Of a stretch of 64,000 nucleotides of DNA, positions 13,957-23,222 are shown piece after piece (position 1 is the stretch's first letter; every line of letters starts with the position of its first letter). The notes below the pieces were generated by a model. The model was not told the DNA's origin. It searched no databases and saw only the letters and a list, made by a program, of their open reading frames with translations. Source of the DNA: Modestobacter italicus (GTDB taxonomy: Bacteria > Actinomycetota > Actinomycetes > Mycobacteriales > Geodermatophilaceae); assembly GCF_000306785.1 (NCBI RefSeq), contig NC_017955.1, positions 3,224,001 through 3,288,000 of the forward strand. Direction: 5' to 3'. Position numbers and translations under genes: made by a program.

Positions 13957-14887
13957 TCAGCGGCGCGCCGCCGTTGTAGGTGACCATGTCGCGCAGCGCG
14001 GACATCGCGTCGATGGGCCCCCCGGCCGGCGTCCCGGCCAGCTCGGCCATGGCCCGGTGCAGGTTGCCGACGATCCGCTCGGGGTCGGTCCAGCCGGCGA
14101 ACCGCCCCAGGTCGGTCTCCCGGGCCGCCTCGAGCGGCCCGACGCCCGCCGCGGCGGCCCGCTGGGCGACGTCCAGGACGAAGCGCAGGTAGCCGAGCAC
14201 GTCCTCGATCACCTCCGGTCCGCAGACCGGCCCGTGCCCCGGGACGATCGTGCGGGCCCCGAGGGGGCGCACCACCTCCTCCAGCACCGTGATCGCACCG
14301 GCCACCGACCCGGACAGCAGGAACGGCGTGCCGCCGTTGAACAGCAGGTCGCCGGCGTAGAGCACCTCGGCGTCCGGCACCCAGACGACGACGTCGTTGG
14401 TGGTGTGCGCCGGCCCGCCGACGTGCCGCACCTCGCAGGGCCGGTCCCCGAGCCAGAGGGTCAGCCGGTCCGGGAAGGTCAGGAACGGCGGCGTGAAGGG
14501 GAGGACGCCGGCGTCGAACTCCGACCAGATGCCCGGCGGGTGGGCCGCACCCAGCGCGATCATCTCGGCGCGGGCGTTGTCCTGGGCCACGATCGTCGCC
14601 TTGGGAAGCAGCCCGTTGCCGGCCGTGTGGTCGGGGTGGTGGTGGGTGTTGAGCAGGGTGCGCACCGGCAGCGGGGTGACCCGGGCGAGCGCGTCGAGGT
14701 AGGTGCGGGTGCGCCGCTCGGTCGAGCAGGTGTCGATGCTGGTCACGCCGTCCGGGCCCACCAGGAAGCCGGTGTTGTTCACCATCCAGCTGCCGTCGGG
14801 CTGCACGTAGGCGAACAGCCCGTCGCCGACCTCCTGGACGCTCGGTGCGCCACCTCGCAGGACCGTCCCCTCGGTGACCGTGCTCAT
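13943..14887 (-). CDS. MBL-fold metallo-hydrolase
   Basis: A 314-residue metallo-beta-lactamase-fold hydrolase with the metal-binding motif HHHPDHTAGN (H-x-H-x-D-H), the later His in GGPAHTTNDVV, the bridging Asp in YAGDLLFNGG, and a C-terminal His in IVPGHGPVCG. The start at ATG 14887 (MSTVTEG) is followed by the domain at about residue 30 (GWLVNNTGF-type strand). Sequence from this subgroup does not tell whether the substrate is a lactone, thioester or other ester. Its 3' end overlaps an orphan open segment. Confidence 0.9.
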   Translation of the reverse strand: MSTVTEGTVLRGGAPSVQEVGDGLFAYVQPDGSWMVNNTGFLVGPDGVTSIDTCSTERRTRTYLDALARVTPLPVRTLLNTHHHPDHTAGNGLLPKATIVAQDNARAEMIALGAAHPPGIWSEFDAGVLPFTPPFLTFPDRLTLWLGDRPCEVRHVGGPAHTTNDVVVWVPDAEVLYAGDLLFNGGTPFLLSGSVAGAITVLEEVVRPLGARTIVPGHGPVCGPEVIEDVLGYLRFVLDVAQRAAAAGVGPLEAARETDLGRFAGWTDPERIVGNLHRAMAELAGTPAGGPIDAMSALRDMVTYNGGAPLTCLA

Positions 14888-15001
14888 CGGCGCTGACCCT
14901 CCCGGCCTCGTCGTCCGCCCGCGGCGGCTGCCTCCCGGGAGGCTAGGCCGCCGCCCGGCGCCCCCGGGCAGGAGGGCAGCCGGTCGGCGGAGGATGGGCG
15001 C

Positions 15002-15895
15002 ATGGCCACCCTCGCGACCGCGCTCGCCGCCGGACCCGTCGTCCTCGACGGCGGGCTGTCGACCGAGCTGGAGGCCGCCGGGCACGACGTCACCTCGGCG
15101 CTGTGGTCGGCCCGGCTGCTCCGGGACGACCCGGGCGCCGTGGTCGCCGCGCACGCCGCCTTCGCCGCGGCCGGCGCCCGGGTGGCCACGACGGCGAGCT
15201 ACCAGGCCACCTTCCCGGGGTTCGCCGCCGTCGGCATCGACGAGACCGAGGCCGCCACGCTGATGACCCGCTCGGTGCAGCTGGCCCGGGAGGGCGCGCC
15301 CGACGGCTGGGTCGCCGCCTCGGTCGGCCCGTACGGTGCGTACCTCGCCGACGGGTCGGAGTACACCGGCGGCTACGTCAGCGACCTGGGCGTCGCCGAC
15401 CTGCGGGCGTTCCACCGCCCCCGCCTGCAGGTGCTGGCCGAGGCCGGCGCCGACGTGCTGGCCTGCGAGACGCTGCCCGCCGCCGCCGAGGTGGAGGCGC
15501 TGCTGGGCGAGCTGGCCGGCCTCGACGTCCCGGCGTGGCTGTCACTGACCGCCGTGGTCGACGACGCCGGGGTCCCGCGGACCCGGCGCGGCGAGCGCCT
15601 CGCGGACGTCGCGGCGATGGCCCGCGACGTCGACGCGGTGATCGCCGTCGGCGTCAACTGCACCGACCCGGGTGCGGTGCCGGCCGCCGTCGCCGTCGCC
15701 ACGACCGCCAGCGGGAAGCCGGGGGTGGCCTACCCGAACAGCGGCGAGCGGTGGGACGCGACCGCGCGCCGCTGGACAGGGCAGCCCGGGGTGGGTGACG
15801 TCTCGGGGTGGCTGGCCGCCGGCGCCCGGCTGGTCGGTGGGTGCTGCCGGGTCCGGCCGGACGACGTCCGCGCGATCGCGGACGCCGTCCGGTAG
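15002..15895 (+). CDS. mmuM: Homocysteine S-methyltransferase
   Basis: A 297-residue cytoplasmic enzyme that methylates homocysteine to methionine using S-methylmethionine or SAM. Diagnostic features: the opening LDGGLSTELEAAG, VATTASYQATFPGF, and zinc ligands in VNCTDP (first Cys) and the C-terminal GGCCRVRPDD (Cys pair). Length fits the cobalamin-independent MmuM family. Start ATG 15002 is preceded by GGAGG at 14989-14993. It is monocistronic here; no S-methylmethionine permease is nearby. Confidence 0.94.
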   Translation: MATLATALAAGPVVLDGGLSTELEAAGHDVTSALWSARLLRDDPGAVVAAHAAFAAAGARVATTASYQATFPGFAAVGIDETEAATLMTRSVQLAREGAPDGWVAASVGPYGAYLADGSEYTGGYVSDLGVADLRAFHRPRLQVLAEAGADVLACETLPAAAEVEALLGELAGLDVPAWLSLTAVVDDAGVPRTRRGERLADVAAMARDVDAVIAVGVNCTDPGAVPAAVAVATTASGKPGVAYPNSGERWDATARRWTGQPGVGDVSGWLAAGARLVGGCCRVRPDDVRAIADAVR

Positions 15896-15905
15896 CGGTC
15901 CTCCC

Positions 15906-16388
15906 TCAGGAGGGCACGGGGTCCGCACCCCGCCGACCGCCCGGCCGGCAGCGCACCAGCCGGCGGGCCGTGAGCCAGCTGCCGCGCAGCGCGCCGTGCT
16001 GCTGCAACGCCTCGACCGCGTACGCGGAGCAGGTCGGGGTGAAGTGGCAGCACGGTGGGCGCCGCGGGCTCACCTCCCGCTGGTAGAGCCGGACCGCCGC
16101 GACCAGGCGGTCGGCGACCCGTCCGCCGGTGCTCTCCGCCCGGACCCGGCGCACCGTCGACGGCGCGACCAGCAGCATCTCCATCCCGCAGCCGAGCGCC
16201 TGGGCCAGGCAGCAGCCGGTGTTGAGGAACAGCAGGTCGCGCAGGCACGAGTCGTTCCGCCGGTAGCCGGGCCCGTACCCGCCGTAGCCGTAGCCCGGGG
16301 GCGGCCCGTAGCCGCGCCGGTAGCCGGGGCCGCCCCAGCCCCGCCGCCGCCGCGGGCCGCCACCGCCCGAGCCCCAGACGAAGACCAC
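15906..16388 (-). CDS. yidD: Membrane protein insertion efficiency factor YidD with N-terminal Gly/Arg/Tyr- and Cys-rich extension
   Basis: The last 75 residues are YidD, a small factor that helps YidC insert membrane proteins: [20 protein letters not shown], then [20 protein letters not shown]. The preceding 80 residues are unusual: a [19 protein letters not shown]-type low-complexity stretch and a hydrophobic Cys-rich segment ([20 protein letters not shown]). YidD alone is normally 70-110 residues, so this is an extended or fused form. It starts at GTG 16388, two bases after the stop of the upstream SDR gene, with which it is probably co-transcribed. Confidence 0.88.
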   Translation of the reverse strand: MVFVWGSGGGGPRRRRGWGGPGYRRGYGPPPGYGYGGYGPGYRRNDSCLRDLLFLNTGCCLAQALGCGMEMLLVAPSTVRRVRAESTGGRVADRLVAAVRLYQREVSPRRPPCCHFTPTCSAYAVEALQQHGALRGSWLTARRLVRCRPGGRRGADPVPS

Positions 16389-16390
16389 CG

Positions 16391-17248
16391 CTAGAGGATC
16401 GGGTTGCCGCCGGTGACGGCGACCCGGGCCCCGGATACGTAGCTGGCCTCGTCGCTGGCGAGGAGCACGTACACGGGAGCGAGCTCGGCCGGCTGGGCAG
16501 CTCGGCCCATCGGCACCTGCTGACCGAAGCTGGCCACCTTCTCCGGGGGCATCGTGGCGGGGATCAGCGGCGTCCAGACCGGGCCGGGGGCCACGCTGTT
16601 GGCGCGGATCCCCTTCTCGGCGTAGAGCTGGGCGAGGCTGGCGGTGAAGTTCGCGATCCCGGCCTTGGTCATCGCGTAGACGGCCAGCGTGGGGCTCGGC
16701 ATGTCGGAGTTCACCGACGAGGAGTTGATGATCGACGAGCCCGGCTGCATGTGCGGCACCGCGTCCTTGCACAGGGTGAACATCGCGCCGAGGTTCAGCC
16801 CGACGGTGAGGTCGAACTCCTCGTCCGGGATCTCCTCCAGGGTGTCGTGGCTCATCTGGAACGCGGCGTTGTTGACCAGGACGTCGATGCCGCCGAGCTC
16901 CTCGAGCGCCCTGGGCACGATCGTCTTCGCGTGCGCCCGGTCCGACAGGTCACCGGCGACGAGCACGCACTTCCGGCCGGCCTCCTCGACGTACTTGGCG
17001 GTGTCCCGGGCGTCGTCGTGCTCGTCGAGGTAGGAGATGAGGACGTCGGCGCCCTCCCGGGCGAAGGCGATCGCGACGGCGCGGCCGATGCCGCTGTCGC
17101 CGCCGGTGATCACCGCCCGCTTGCCGGTGAGCTTCCCGGAGCCGCGGTAGCTCTCCTCGCCGTGGTCGGGCTTGGGGGTCATCTCACCGAGGACGCCCGG
17201 CGGGGTCTGCTGCTGCTCGGGCTGGGACTCGGGACGCGGTGACGACAC
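16391..17248 (-). CDS. SDR family oxidoreductase (YghA/general-stress type)
   Basis: A 285-residue NAD(P)-dependent short-chain dehydrogenase. It has the cofactor motif [10 protein letters not shown], the NNAA motif (VNNAAFQ), catalytic Ser in INSSSVN, and the YAMTK active-site Tyr/Lys. A Gln/Pro-rich N-terminal 45 residues with [17 protein letters not shown] match the YghA/Gsp39 subgroup, often stress-induced. GTG 17248 is chosen for the GGAGGAA lying 4-11 bases upstream. yidD follows after two bases. Confidence 0.92.
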   Translation of the reverse strand: MSSPRPESQPEQQQTPPGVLGEMTPKPDHGEESYRGSGKLTGKRAVITGGDSGIGRAVAIAFAREGADVLISYLDEHDDARDTAKYVEEAGRKCVLVAGDLSDRAHAKTIVPRALEELGGIDVLVNNAAFQMSHDTLEEIPDEEFDLTVGLNLGAMFTLCKDAVPHMQPGSSIINSSSVNSDMPSPTLAVYAMTKAGIANFTASLAQLYAEKGIRANSVAPGPVWTPLIPATMPPEKVASFGQQVPMGRAAQPAELAPVYVLLASDEASYVSGARVAVTGGNPIL

Positions 17249-17409
17249 GGTGGTTCCTCCTGCACGTCGGGCCGGCGGCACTCCTGCGCTCTGCTCACGC
17301 GGCCGGTGCGTCGAGGGCCCCGGCCCGGTGCTGCCTCGCCCAGCGCCTACCCGCTCCGGGAGCCGGGACACCTGCGTCGAGCTGCGGCCGGTCCGGGCCC
17401 GGACGGCCA

Positions 17410-17468
17410 GCGACCCGGGAGGTGTCGAGGGAGCGCGGCACTGCGCGCCTCGACACCTCCCGGGTCGC
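17410..17468 (-). terminator. 21-bp perfect hairpin behind the 49-residue Cys-pair gene
   Basis: Arms 17410-17430 (starting GCGACCCGGGAGGTG) and 17448-17468 are exact reverse complements around a 17-base loop. It lies 14 bases past the minus-strand stop at 17482, directly after the motif GAAGGACCCCC. It is the longest perfect stem in the window and acts most simply as a factor-independent terminator without a T tract. Confidence 0.8.
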
Positions 17469-17481
17469 CGGGGGTCCTTCC

Positions 17482-17631
17482 TCAGGCCGCGCGTGTCCCG
17501 GCAGCCGCAGGGCTGCGGACGGCGAGCGGCGTCACGGTGCCGGGCCGCGTCCACCGCATCTCCAGCCGGCGGTGCCCGGCCTCGTCGACCACGGGCACCC
17601 AGCTGCACTGCGGGCAGTTCTGCACGCTCAT
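17482..17631 (-). CDS. 49-residue protein with CPQC motif
   Basis: A short gene in the gap between the SDR and the helicase: ATG 17631 with GGAGG four bases before it, stop TGA at 17482. The product begins MSVQNCPQCSWVPVVDEAGH and ends with an Ala/Arg-rich tail. One Cys-x2-Cys pair could bind half a zinc site, so dimerisation or partner binding is likely if it binds metal. Three signs support a real gene: good codon bias, a ribosome binding site and a strong hairpin just downstream. Function unknown. Confidence 0.65.
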   Translation of the reverse strand: MSVQNCPQCSWVPVVDEAGHRRLEMRWTRPGTVTPLAVRSPAAAGTRAA

Positions 17632-17647
17632 CACTCCTCCATCTCTC

Positions 17648-17680
17648 GTTCACCTGCTGTTCACTTTGTGTCCAGGAATT
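17648..17680 (+). promoter_or_regulatory. PhoP-box-like direct repeats (GTTCAC every 11 bases)
   Basis: GTTCACCTGCT (17648-17658) and GTTCACTTTGT (17659-17669), followed by a weaker GTCCAGGAATT, match the 11-base direct-repeat plan of actinobacterial PhoP boxes. The stretch is markedly less GC-rich than its surroundings. It lies between the Cys-pair gene (minus) and the helicase (plus) and could act on either. Confidence 0.4.
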
Positions 17681-17787
17681 CGCCACCTTACGCACCTGTG
17701 CGTGGATCGTGACCTCATCGAGACCGCGTGTCCCCCGGAGGAGTCGCCGCCGGGGGACGCCGGCCATCGGGCACCCTGGTGGGCACG

Positions 17788-20394
17788 ATGACGCTCTCCC
17801 CCGCCGGCACCGACACGACCCCGGCCGACTCCCCCGCCACCGCGCTGCCCTCGCCGGACGTGTCGGCGCTGATCGCCGACCCCGACGACCTGTCGGAGCT
17901 GTTCGCCCTCGGCGACGACCCGGACGCGGTCTTCGCCCGCTTCGCCGAGTGGGCCGAGGCGGCCGGCACCCCGCTGTACCCGGCGCAGGAGGAGGCGCTC
18001 ATCGAGCTGGTCAGCGGCGCCAACGTCGTGCTGGCCACCCCGACCGGCTCGGGCAAGTCGCTGGTGGCCACCGGCGCGCAGTACGCCGCGCTGGCGAGCG
18101 ACCGGGTCAGCTTCTACACCGCGCCGATCAAGGCGCTGGTCAGCGAGAAGTTCTTCGCCCTCTGCGGGGTCTTCGGTGCGGCGAACGTCGGGATGCTGAC
18201 CGGCGACGCCAGCGTCAACGCCGACGCGCCGATCATCGCCTGCACCGCCGAGGTGCTGGCCAACATCGCGCTGCGCGAGGGACCGGACGCCGACATCGGC
18301 CTCGTGGTCATGGACGAGTTCCACTTCTACGGCGACCCCGACCGCGGCTGGGCGTGGCAGGTGCCGCTGATCGAGCTGCCGAAGGCGCAGTTCCTGCTGA
18401 TGAGCGCGACCCTCGGCGACGTCAGCACGCTGCGGGAGGACCTCACCCGGCGCACCGGGCGGCCCACCGCGCTCGTCGCCCACGCCGAGCGCCCGGTGCC
18501 GCTGCACCACTACTACGCGACCACCCCGATGCACGAGACGATCGACGAGCTGCTCTCCACCCGGCAGGCACCGGTCTACGTCGTCCACTTCACCCAGGCC
18601 TCGGCGCTGGAGCGGGCACAGGCGCTGATGAGCGTCAACGTCTCCACCAAGGAGGAGAAGCAGGCGATCGCCGACCAGATCGGCGGCTTCCGCTTCTCCT
18701 CCGCCTTCGGGACGACGCTGTCCCGGCTGGTCCGGCACGGCATCGGCGTGCACCACGCCGGGATGCTGCCCAAGTACCGGCGGCTGGTGGAGCAGCTGGC
18801 CCAGGCCGGGTTGCTCAAGGTCATCTGCGGCACCGACACCCTCGGGGTGGGCATCAACGTGCCGATCCGCACCGTCGTGTTCTCCGCGCTGAGCAAGTAC
18901 GACGGCACCCGCACCCGGCTGCTCAACGCCCGGGAGTTCCACCAGATCGCCGGGCGGGCCGGTCGCGCGGGCTACGACACCGCCGGCACCGTCGTCGTCC
19001 AGGCGCCCGAGCACGAGGTGGAGAACCTCAAGCAGTTCGCCAAGGTCGCCGACGACCCGAAGAAGCGCCGCAAGCTGGTCCGGCGCAAGGCACCCGAGGG
19101 CATGGTGCCGTGGAGCGAGGCGACCCAGCAGCGGCTGATCGCCGCCGAGCCCGAGCCGCTGAGCAGCCACTTCCGGGTCTCCACCGGGATGGTCCTCAAC
19201 GTGCTCGCCCGGCCCGGCGACCCGGTCGCGGCGATGCGGCACCTGCTCACCGACAACCACGAGCCGCGCAAGCGGCAGCTGCGGCACATCCGGGAGGCCA
19301 TCGGCATCGCCCGCGGTCTGCTGCAGGCCGGCGTCATCGAGCGGCTCGCCACCCCCGAGCCCGACGGCCGCCGCTACCGGCTGACCGTCGACCTCCCGCC
19401 GGACTTCCAGCTCAACCAGCCGCTGTCCACCTTCGCGCTGGCCGCCATCGGCCTGCTGGACCAGGAGTCCGACACCTATGCGCTCGACGTGGTCAGCGTC
19501 ATCGAGGCGACCCTGGACGACCCCCGGCAGGTCCTGGCCGCGCAGCTGAACAAGGCCAAGGGCGCCGCGGTGGCGCAGATGAAGGCCGAGGGCATCGAGT
19601 ACGACGAGCGGATGGAGCTGCTGGAGGAGATCACCTACCCCAAGCCGCTCGAGGAACTGCTCGAGTACGCCTTCGAGACCTACCGCTCGTCCAACCCGTG
19701 GGTGGCCGACGCCCAGCTCTCCCCGAAGTCGGTGGTGCGGGACATGTGGGAGCAGGCGATGACCTTCCGCGAGCTGGTCAACACCTACCAGCTGACCCGC
19801 TCCGAGGGCGCGGTGCTGCGGTACCTGTCCGACGCGTTCAAGGCGCTGCGCTCCGGGGTGCCGGCCGACGCCCGCACCGAGGAGGTCACCGACCTCGTCG
19901 AGTGGCTCGGCGAGCTGGTCCGCCAGGTCGACTCCTCGCTGCTGGACGAGTGGGAGCAGCTGACCAGCCCCGACCAGCCGCTGGACGCCCCGGTGGCCGT
20001 GCCTGCCCGGCCGCGCCCGCTCACCGGCAACGAGCGCGCGTTCACCGCGATGGTGCGCAACGCGCTGTTCCGCCGGGTGGAGCTCATCGCGCTGCGCCGC
20101 TGGTACGACCTGGGCCAGCTCGACGCCGCCTCGGGCTGGGACGCCGACCGGTGGGGGGAGGTCGTGCAGGCCTACTTCGCCGAGCACGGTGAGCTCGGCA
20201 CCGGTGCCGACGCCCGCGGCCCGGCGCTGCTCGTCGTCGACAAGAGCGAGCCGGGGCTCTGGCGGGTGCGGCAGATCCTGGACGACCCGGCCGGCGACCA
20301 CGACTGGGGCTTCGACGTCGAGGTCGACCTGGCGGCCTCCGACGAGGAGGGCGTCGTGGTGCTGCGGCTGGTGGACGCCGGCCGCAAGGACTGA
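17788..20394 (+). CDS. DEAD/DEAH-box RNA helicase with C-terminal DUF3516
   Basis: An 868-residue Ski2-like superfamily 2 helicase found widely in Actinobacteria. Motif I is TPTGSGKS (84-91), motif II DEFH (176-179), motif III SAT (206-208) and motif VI QIAGRAGRAGYD. The C-terminal half (from about 450) is the DUF3516 region (PLEELLEYAFETYRSSNPWV, LRSGVPADARTEEVTDLVEW). All ATPase residues are intact. The ATG at 17788 is chosen over upstream starts because sequence before it lacks coding bias. Role presumably RNA unwinding or decay; no partner gene adjoins it. Confidence 0.93.
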   Translation: MTLSPAGTDTTPADSPATALPSPDVSALIADPDDLSELFALGDDPDAVFARFAEWAEAAGTPLYPAQEEALIELVSGANVVLATPTGSGKSLVATGAQYAALASDRVSFYTAPIKALVSEKFFALCGVFGAANVGMLTGDASVNADAPIIACTAEVLANIALREGPDADIGLVVMDEFHFYGDPDRGWAWQVPLIELPKAQFLLMSATLGDVSTLREDLTRRTGRPTALVAHAERPVPLHHYYATTPMHETIDELLSTRQAPVYVVHFTQASALERAQALMSVNVSTKEEKQAIADQIGGFRFSSAFGTTLSRLVRHGIGVHHAGMLPKYRRLVEQLAQAGLLKVICGTDTLGVGINVPIRTVVFSALSKYDGTRTRLLNAREFHQIAGRAGRAGYDTAGTVVVQAPEHEVENLKQFAKVADDPKKRRKLVRRKAPEGMVPWSEATQQRLIAAEPEPLSSHFRVSTGMVLNVLARPGDPVAAMRHLLTDNHEPRKRQLRHIREAIGIARGLLQAGVIERLATPEPDGRRYRLTVDLPPDFQLNQPLSTFALAAIGLLDQESDTYALDVVSVIEATLDDPRQVLAAQLNKAKGAAVAQMKAEGIEYDERMELLEEITYPKPLEELLEYAFETYRSSNPWVADAQLSPKSVVRDMWEQAMTFRELVNTYQLTRSEGAVLRYLSDAFKALRSGVPADARTEEVTDLVEWLGELVRQVDSSLLDEWEQLTSPDQPLDAPVAVPARPRPLTGNERAFTAMVRNALFRRVELIALRRWYDLGQLDAASGWDADRWGEVVQAYFAEHGELGTGADARGPALLVVDKSEPGLWRVRQILDDPAGDHDWGFDVEVDLAASDEEGVVVLRLVDAGRKD

Positions 20395-20504
20395 AGAGCA
20401 CCCCCGGACGGGGGATGCAGAGCGGAACGGCTCGTGCCGAAACTGTCCTCGACGAGGGAGCCGCCCGACGGGGGCACGCACCCCGCACGAGACGGGCAGG
20501 GTGG

Positions 20505-22850
20505 ATGGGCGACTTCCGCACGGCGCGGCCGGGTGGCGGGCCGGCTGCGCGATGGCCCTGGGCCGTGCTGCTCCCCCGACCGGCCGAACTGCTGCGCCGG
20601 CCCGCCGAGCCGGTGGAACGCGTCCGGTGGCTGTTCGCCCTCTCGGCGTTGTCCGCGCTGTTCCTGACCCCGGTCGGCATGCTGCTCGCCGGGGACCGCT
20701 GGACGATCGCCCTGGTCGCCGTCTCCTGCAGCGGGCTCGCCGCCTCGTGGGTGCACCGCTACCGCACCCGCGAGGTGCCGCTCGTCCTCGACCTCACCGA
20801 CACGACGTGCCTGTTGCTGTTCGCCCTGTCCTGCACCCAGCCGGCCATCGCGTTCGGCGTGGTGGTCCCCGCCCTGTGGTTCCGCGGCGCCTACGGCAGC
20901 AACGGGCGGGTCGCCGGCTACGCGGCGGGCGCGTGCCTGGCGATCTCGCTGGCCGTACCGCTGTGGGGCGTCGTCCCCGGGCAGGCGCCCTGGACGTCGC
21001 CGGCTCCGGTGCTCGGCTCGCTGCCGGTCATCGCGATCAACGCGCTCGTCGCCCGATACCTCGCGCTGGGGCTCTTCCAGCGCGACGTGGACCACGAGCG
21101 CGACCGCGCCCTGGCGGCCTTCGCGAGCCGGCTGATCGGGGTGACCGACCGGCTCGCGGTGATGGCGGCGTCGTGGGTCACCGCAGAGGCGATCTGCCGG
21201 TCGACCCCCGGCCTGCGCCTGGCCGTCGTCTACGACGAGGGCGGTGACACCCTGCGCGTCTCCGGGACCGCCGGCGGGTGGCGCCGGCAGCCGAGCACGC
21301 TGCCGCGCACGCTGCTGCCGCCGGCATCGACCGGCCAGGAGGCGGCGGTCATCACGGCGCCGCCGGAGCTCGTGCTGGCCTCCGGCGTGGCCGGCCAGTG
21401 GGTGTGCCTGCCCCTCCCGGACACCGCCGGCGGCCACCTGCTGCTGGGTGCCACGCCGCGGGTGCCGCGCGAGGGCATTGTCGCGACCCGGTCGATGCTC
21501 GCCCAGGTCGCGCTGGCCCTGCGCACCTGCGACGCGCACGCCGAGCTCCGCACCCAGGCCCGCACCGACGGGCTCACCGGCCTGGCCAACCGGCCCGCCT
21601 TCACCGCTGCGCTGGTGCAGGCGCTGGCCACGCCGGACACCGAGTCGTGGCTGCTGTTCCTCGACCTGGACGACTTCAAGGTCGTCAACGACCAGCTGGG
21701 GCACCTCGCCGGCGACCGGCTGCTGGCCCACCTCGGCGGCCAGCTCCGCTCGGTGCTGCGGAGCGGTGACCTGTGCGCCCGGCTGGGTGGCGACGAGTTC
21801 GCGGTGCTGCTGCGCGACGCCGGCGAGGCCGACGCCCGGGCGATCGGCCGTCGGCTGGTGCAGCTGATCTCCACGCCGGTGCAGCTGGCGGAGGGGCTGG
21901 CCCGGATCGGCGCCAGCATCGGGGTCACCCCGGTGCCGGCCGGCCACGCGGAGAGCCTCGTCGTCCACCAGGCCGACGTCGCCATGTACGCCGCGAAGGC
22001 AGCCGGCAAGAACCGGGTGCAGTTCTTCTCCCCCGCCCTGCTGCAGCTCGACGACCGGGCGGCCGCCGAGGCCGAGCTGCGGGCGGCCGTGGCCGACGGT
22101 CAGCTGGTGCTCGCCTACCAGCCGGTGGTGTCGGCGGTCGACGGCCGCTGCACCGCCGTGGAGGCGCTGGTGCGCTGGCACCACCCGGTCCGCGGCCTGC
22201 TCGGTCCCGACGAGTTCCTGGGCCTGGCCGAGGAGACCGGCGCCGTGCTCGAGCTCGGGGAGTGGGTGCTCCGGTCGGCCTGCGCCGACGCGGCCGGCTG
22301 GGACGACGGGTCGACGCCGGTCGCCCTGCACGTCAACGCCTCACCCGTGCAGCTGGCCCATCCGCAGTTCGTCGACCTGGTCCGGGCCGCGCTGGCCGGC
22401 ACCGGCCTGGCCGCGGACCGGCTGGTCGTCGAGGTCACCGAGACCACGGTGCTGGACTCCCCCGCGGTGTCGGCGACGCTGGACGAGCTGGTCGGACTCG
22501 GGGTCGGGGTCGCGCTGGACGACTTCGGCACCGGCTACTCGGCGCTGACCACCCTGCGCAGCCTGCCGATCGGCATCGTGAAGATCGACAAGTCCTTCGT
22601 GGCCGGTGCGCTCACCCGGACCGCGGACGCCGCCGTGGTCGAGGCGATCGTGCAGATGGCCGGCCGGCTGGGGCTGGCCACGGTCGCCGAGGGCGTGGAG
22701 TCCGCCGAGCAGGAGGCCTTCCTCCGGATGGCCGGGATCACCGCCCTGCAGGGGTTCCGGTACCTGCGACCCGCCCCGGTCGCGGAGTTCGGCCGCTGGC
22801 TGGCGGGCAACCGGCGGCCGGCGTCCGACGGCGAGCTCACCCCGGCCTGA
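20505..22850 (+). CDS. Membrane-bound GGDEF-EAL cyclic-di-GMP protein
   Basis: About 781 residues. Several hydrophobic segments in the first 190 residues form a membrane sensor, then a GAF-like region, then a diguanylate cyclase domain with intact RLGGDEF (GGDEF at about 428-432). The inhibitory I-site RSGD lies exactly five residues before it. A phosphodiesterase domain follows with EAL at about 553-555, DDFGTGYSAL, KIDKSFV and EGVES. Both active sites look complete, so the enzyme may make and break c-di-GMP. ATG 20505 is preferred; an earlier ATG at 20415 would add 30 uncharacteristic residues. Its 3' end overlaps the next, convergent gene by 14 bases. Confidence 0.93.
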   Translation: MGDFRTARPGGGPAARWPWAVLLPRPAELLRRPAEPVERVRWLFALSALSALFLTPVGMLLAGDRWTIALVAVSCSGLAASWVHRYRTREVPLVLDLTDTTCLLLFALSCTQPAIAFGVVVPALWFRGAYGSNGRVAGYAAGACLAISLAVPLWGVVPGQAPWTSPAPVLGSLPVIAINALVARYLALGLFQRDVDHERDRALAAFASRLIGVTDRLAVMAASWVTAEAICRSTPGLRLAVVYDEGGDTLRVSGTAGGWRRQPSTLPRTLLPPASTGQEAAVITAPPELVLASGVAGQWVCLPLPDTAGGHLLLGATPRVPREGIVATRSMLAQVALALRTCDAHAELRTQARTDGLTGLANRPAFTAALVQALATPDTESWLLFLDLDDFKVVNDQLGHLAGDRLLAHLGGQLRSVLRSGDLCARLGGDEFAVLLRDAGEADARAIGRRLVQLISTPVQLAEGLARIGASIGVTPVPAGHAESLVVHQADVAMYAAKAAGKNRVQFFSPALLQLDDRAAAEAELRAAVADGQLVLAYQPVVSAVDGRCTAVEALVRWHHPVRGLLGPDEFLGLAEETGAVLELGEWVLRSACADAAGWDDGSTPVALHVNASPVQLAHPQFVDLVRAALAGTGLAADRLVVEVTETTVLDSPAVSATLDELVGLGVGVALDDFGTGYSALTTLRSLPIGIVKIDKSFVAGALTRTADAAVVEAIVQMAGRLGLATVAEGVESAEQEAFLRMAGITALQGFRYLRPAPVAEFGRWLAGNRRPASDGELTPA

Positions 22851-23142
22851 GGCGCGGGTTCGTCCGCGTCCAGCCGCGCTCGTCCCGGCGGGCGCCCTGG
22901 GCCGCCCGGCACCGCCGGCACACCTCCGCGACCTCCTCCGCGTGCCGCCCCGACTCGGGCTGCACGTCGGCCCAGGTCACGTGCGGGAACCGGGACAACT
23001 GCGACCGGCTCAGCGACAGCCCGCAGACCGTCTCGTTGTGCCCGGGCACCCAGGCGTGCACCTCACCGGCGGGGTAGCCGATGCCGTCGTCGGGGTCCAC
23101 CCACCGGTCCGCGGCCGCCACCGCCGCGCTGCGTGCTGACAT
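22837..23142 (-). CDS. Hypothetical Cys-containing protein
   Basis: A 101-residue soluble protein. Visible features: CGLSLSRSQLSRFPHVTWAD and VCRRCRAAQ, three cysteines that could form part of a metal site. It overlaps the GGDEF-EAL gene tail-to-tail by 14 bases. ATG 23142 lies 80 bases from the divergent permease pair. I do not recognise an annotated family. Confidence 0.7.
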   Translation of the reverse strand: MSARSAAVAAADRWVDPDDGIGYPAGEVHAWVPGHNETVCGLSLSRSQLSRFPHVTWADVQPESGRHAEEVAEVCRRCRAAQGARRDERGWTRTNPRLRPG

Positions 23143-23222
23143 GGGTGCTCCCCTACCCGCTGGACCCCCGCGGTGTGCGCGCTCACAGGGACCCGCTGTG
23201 GCACCCTCGCGGCGATGCGGGC

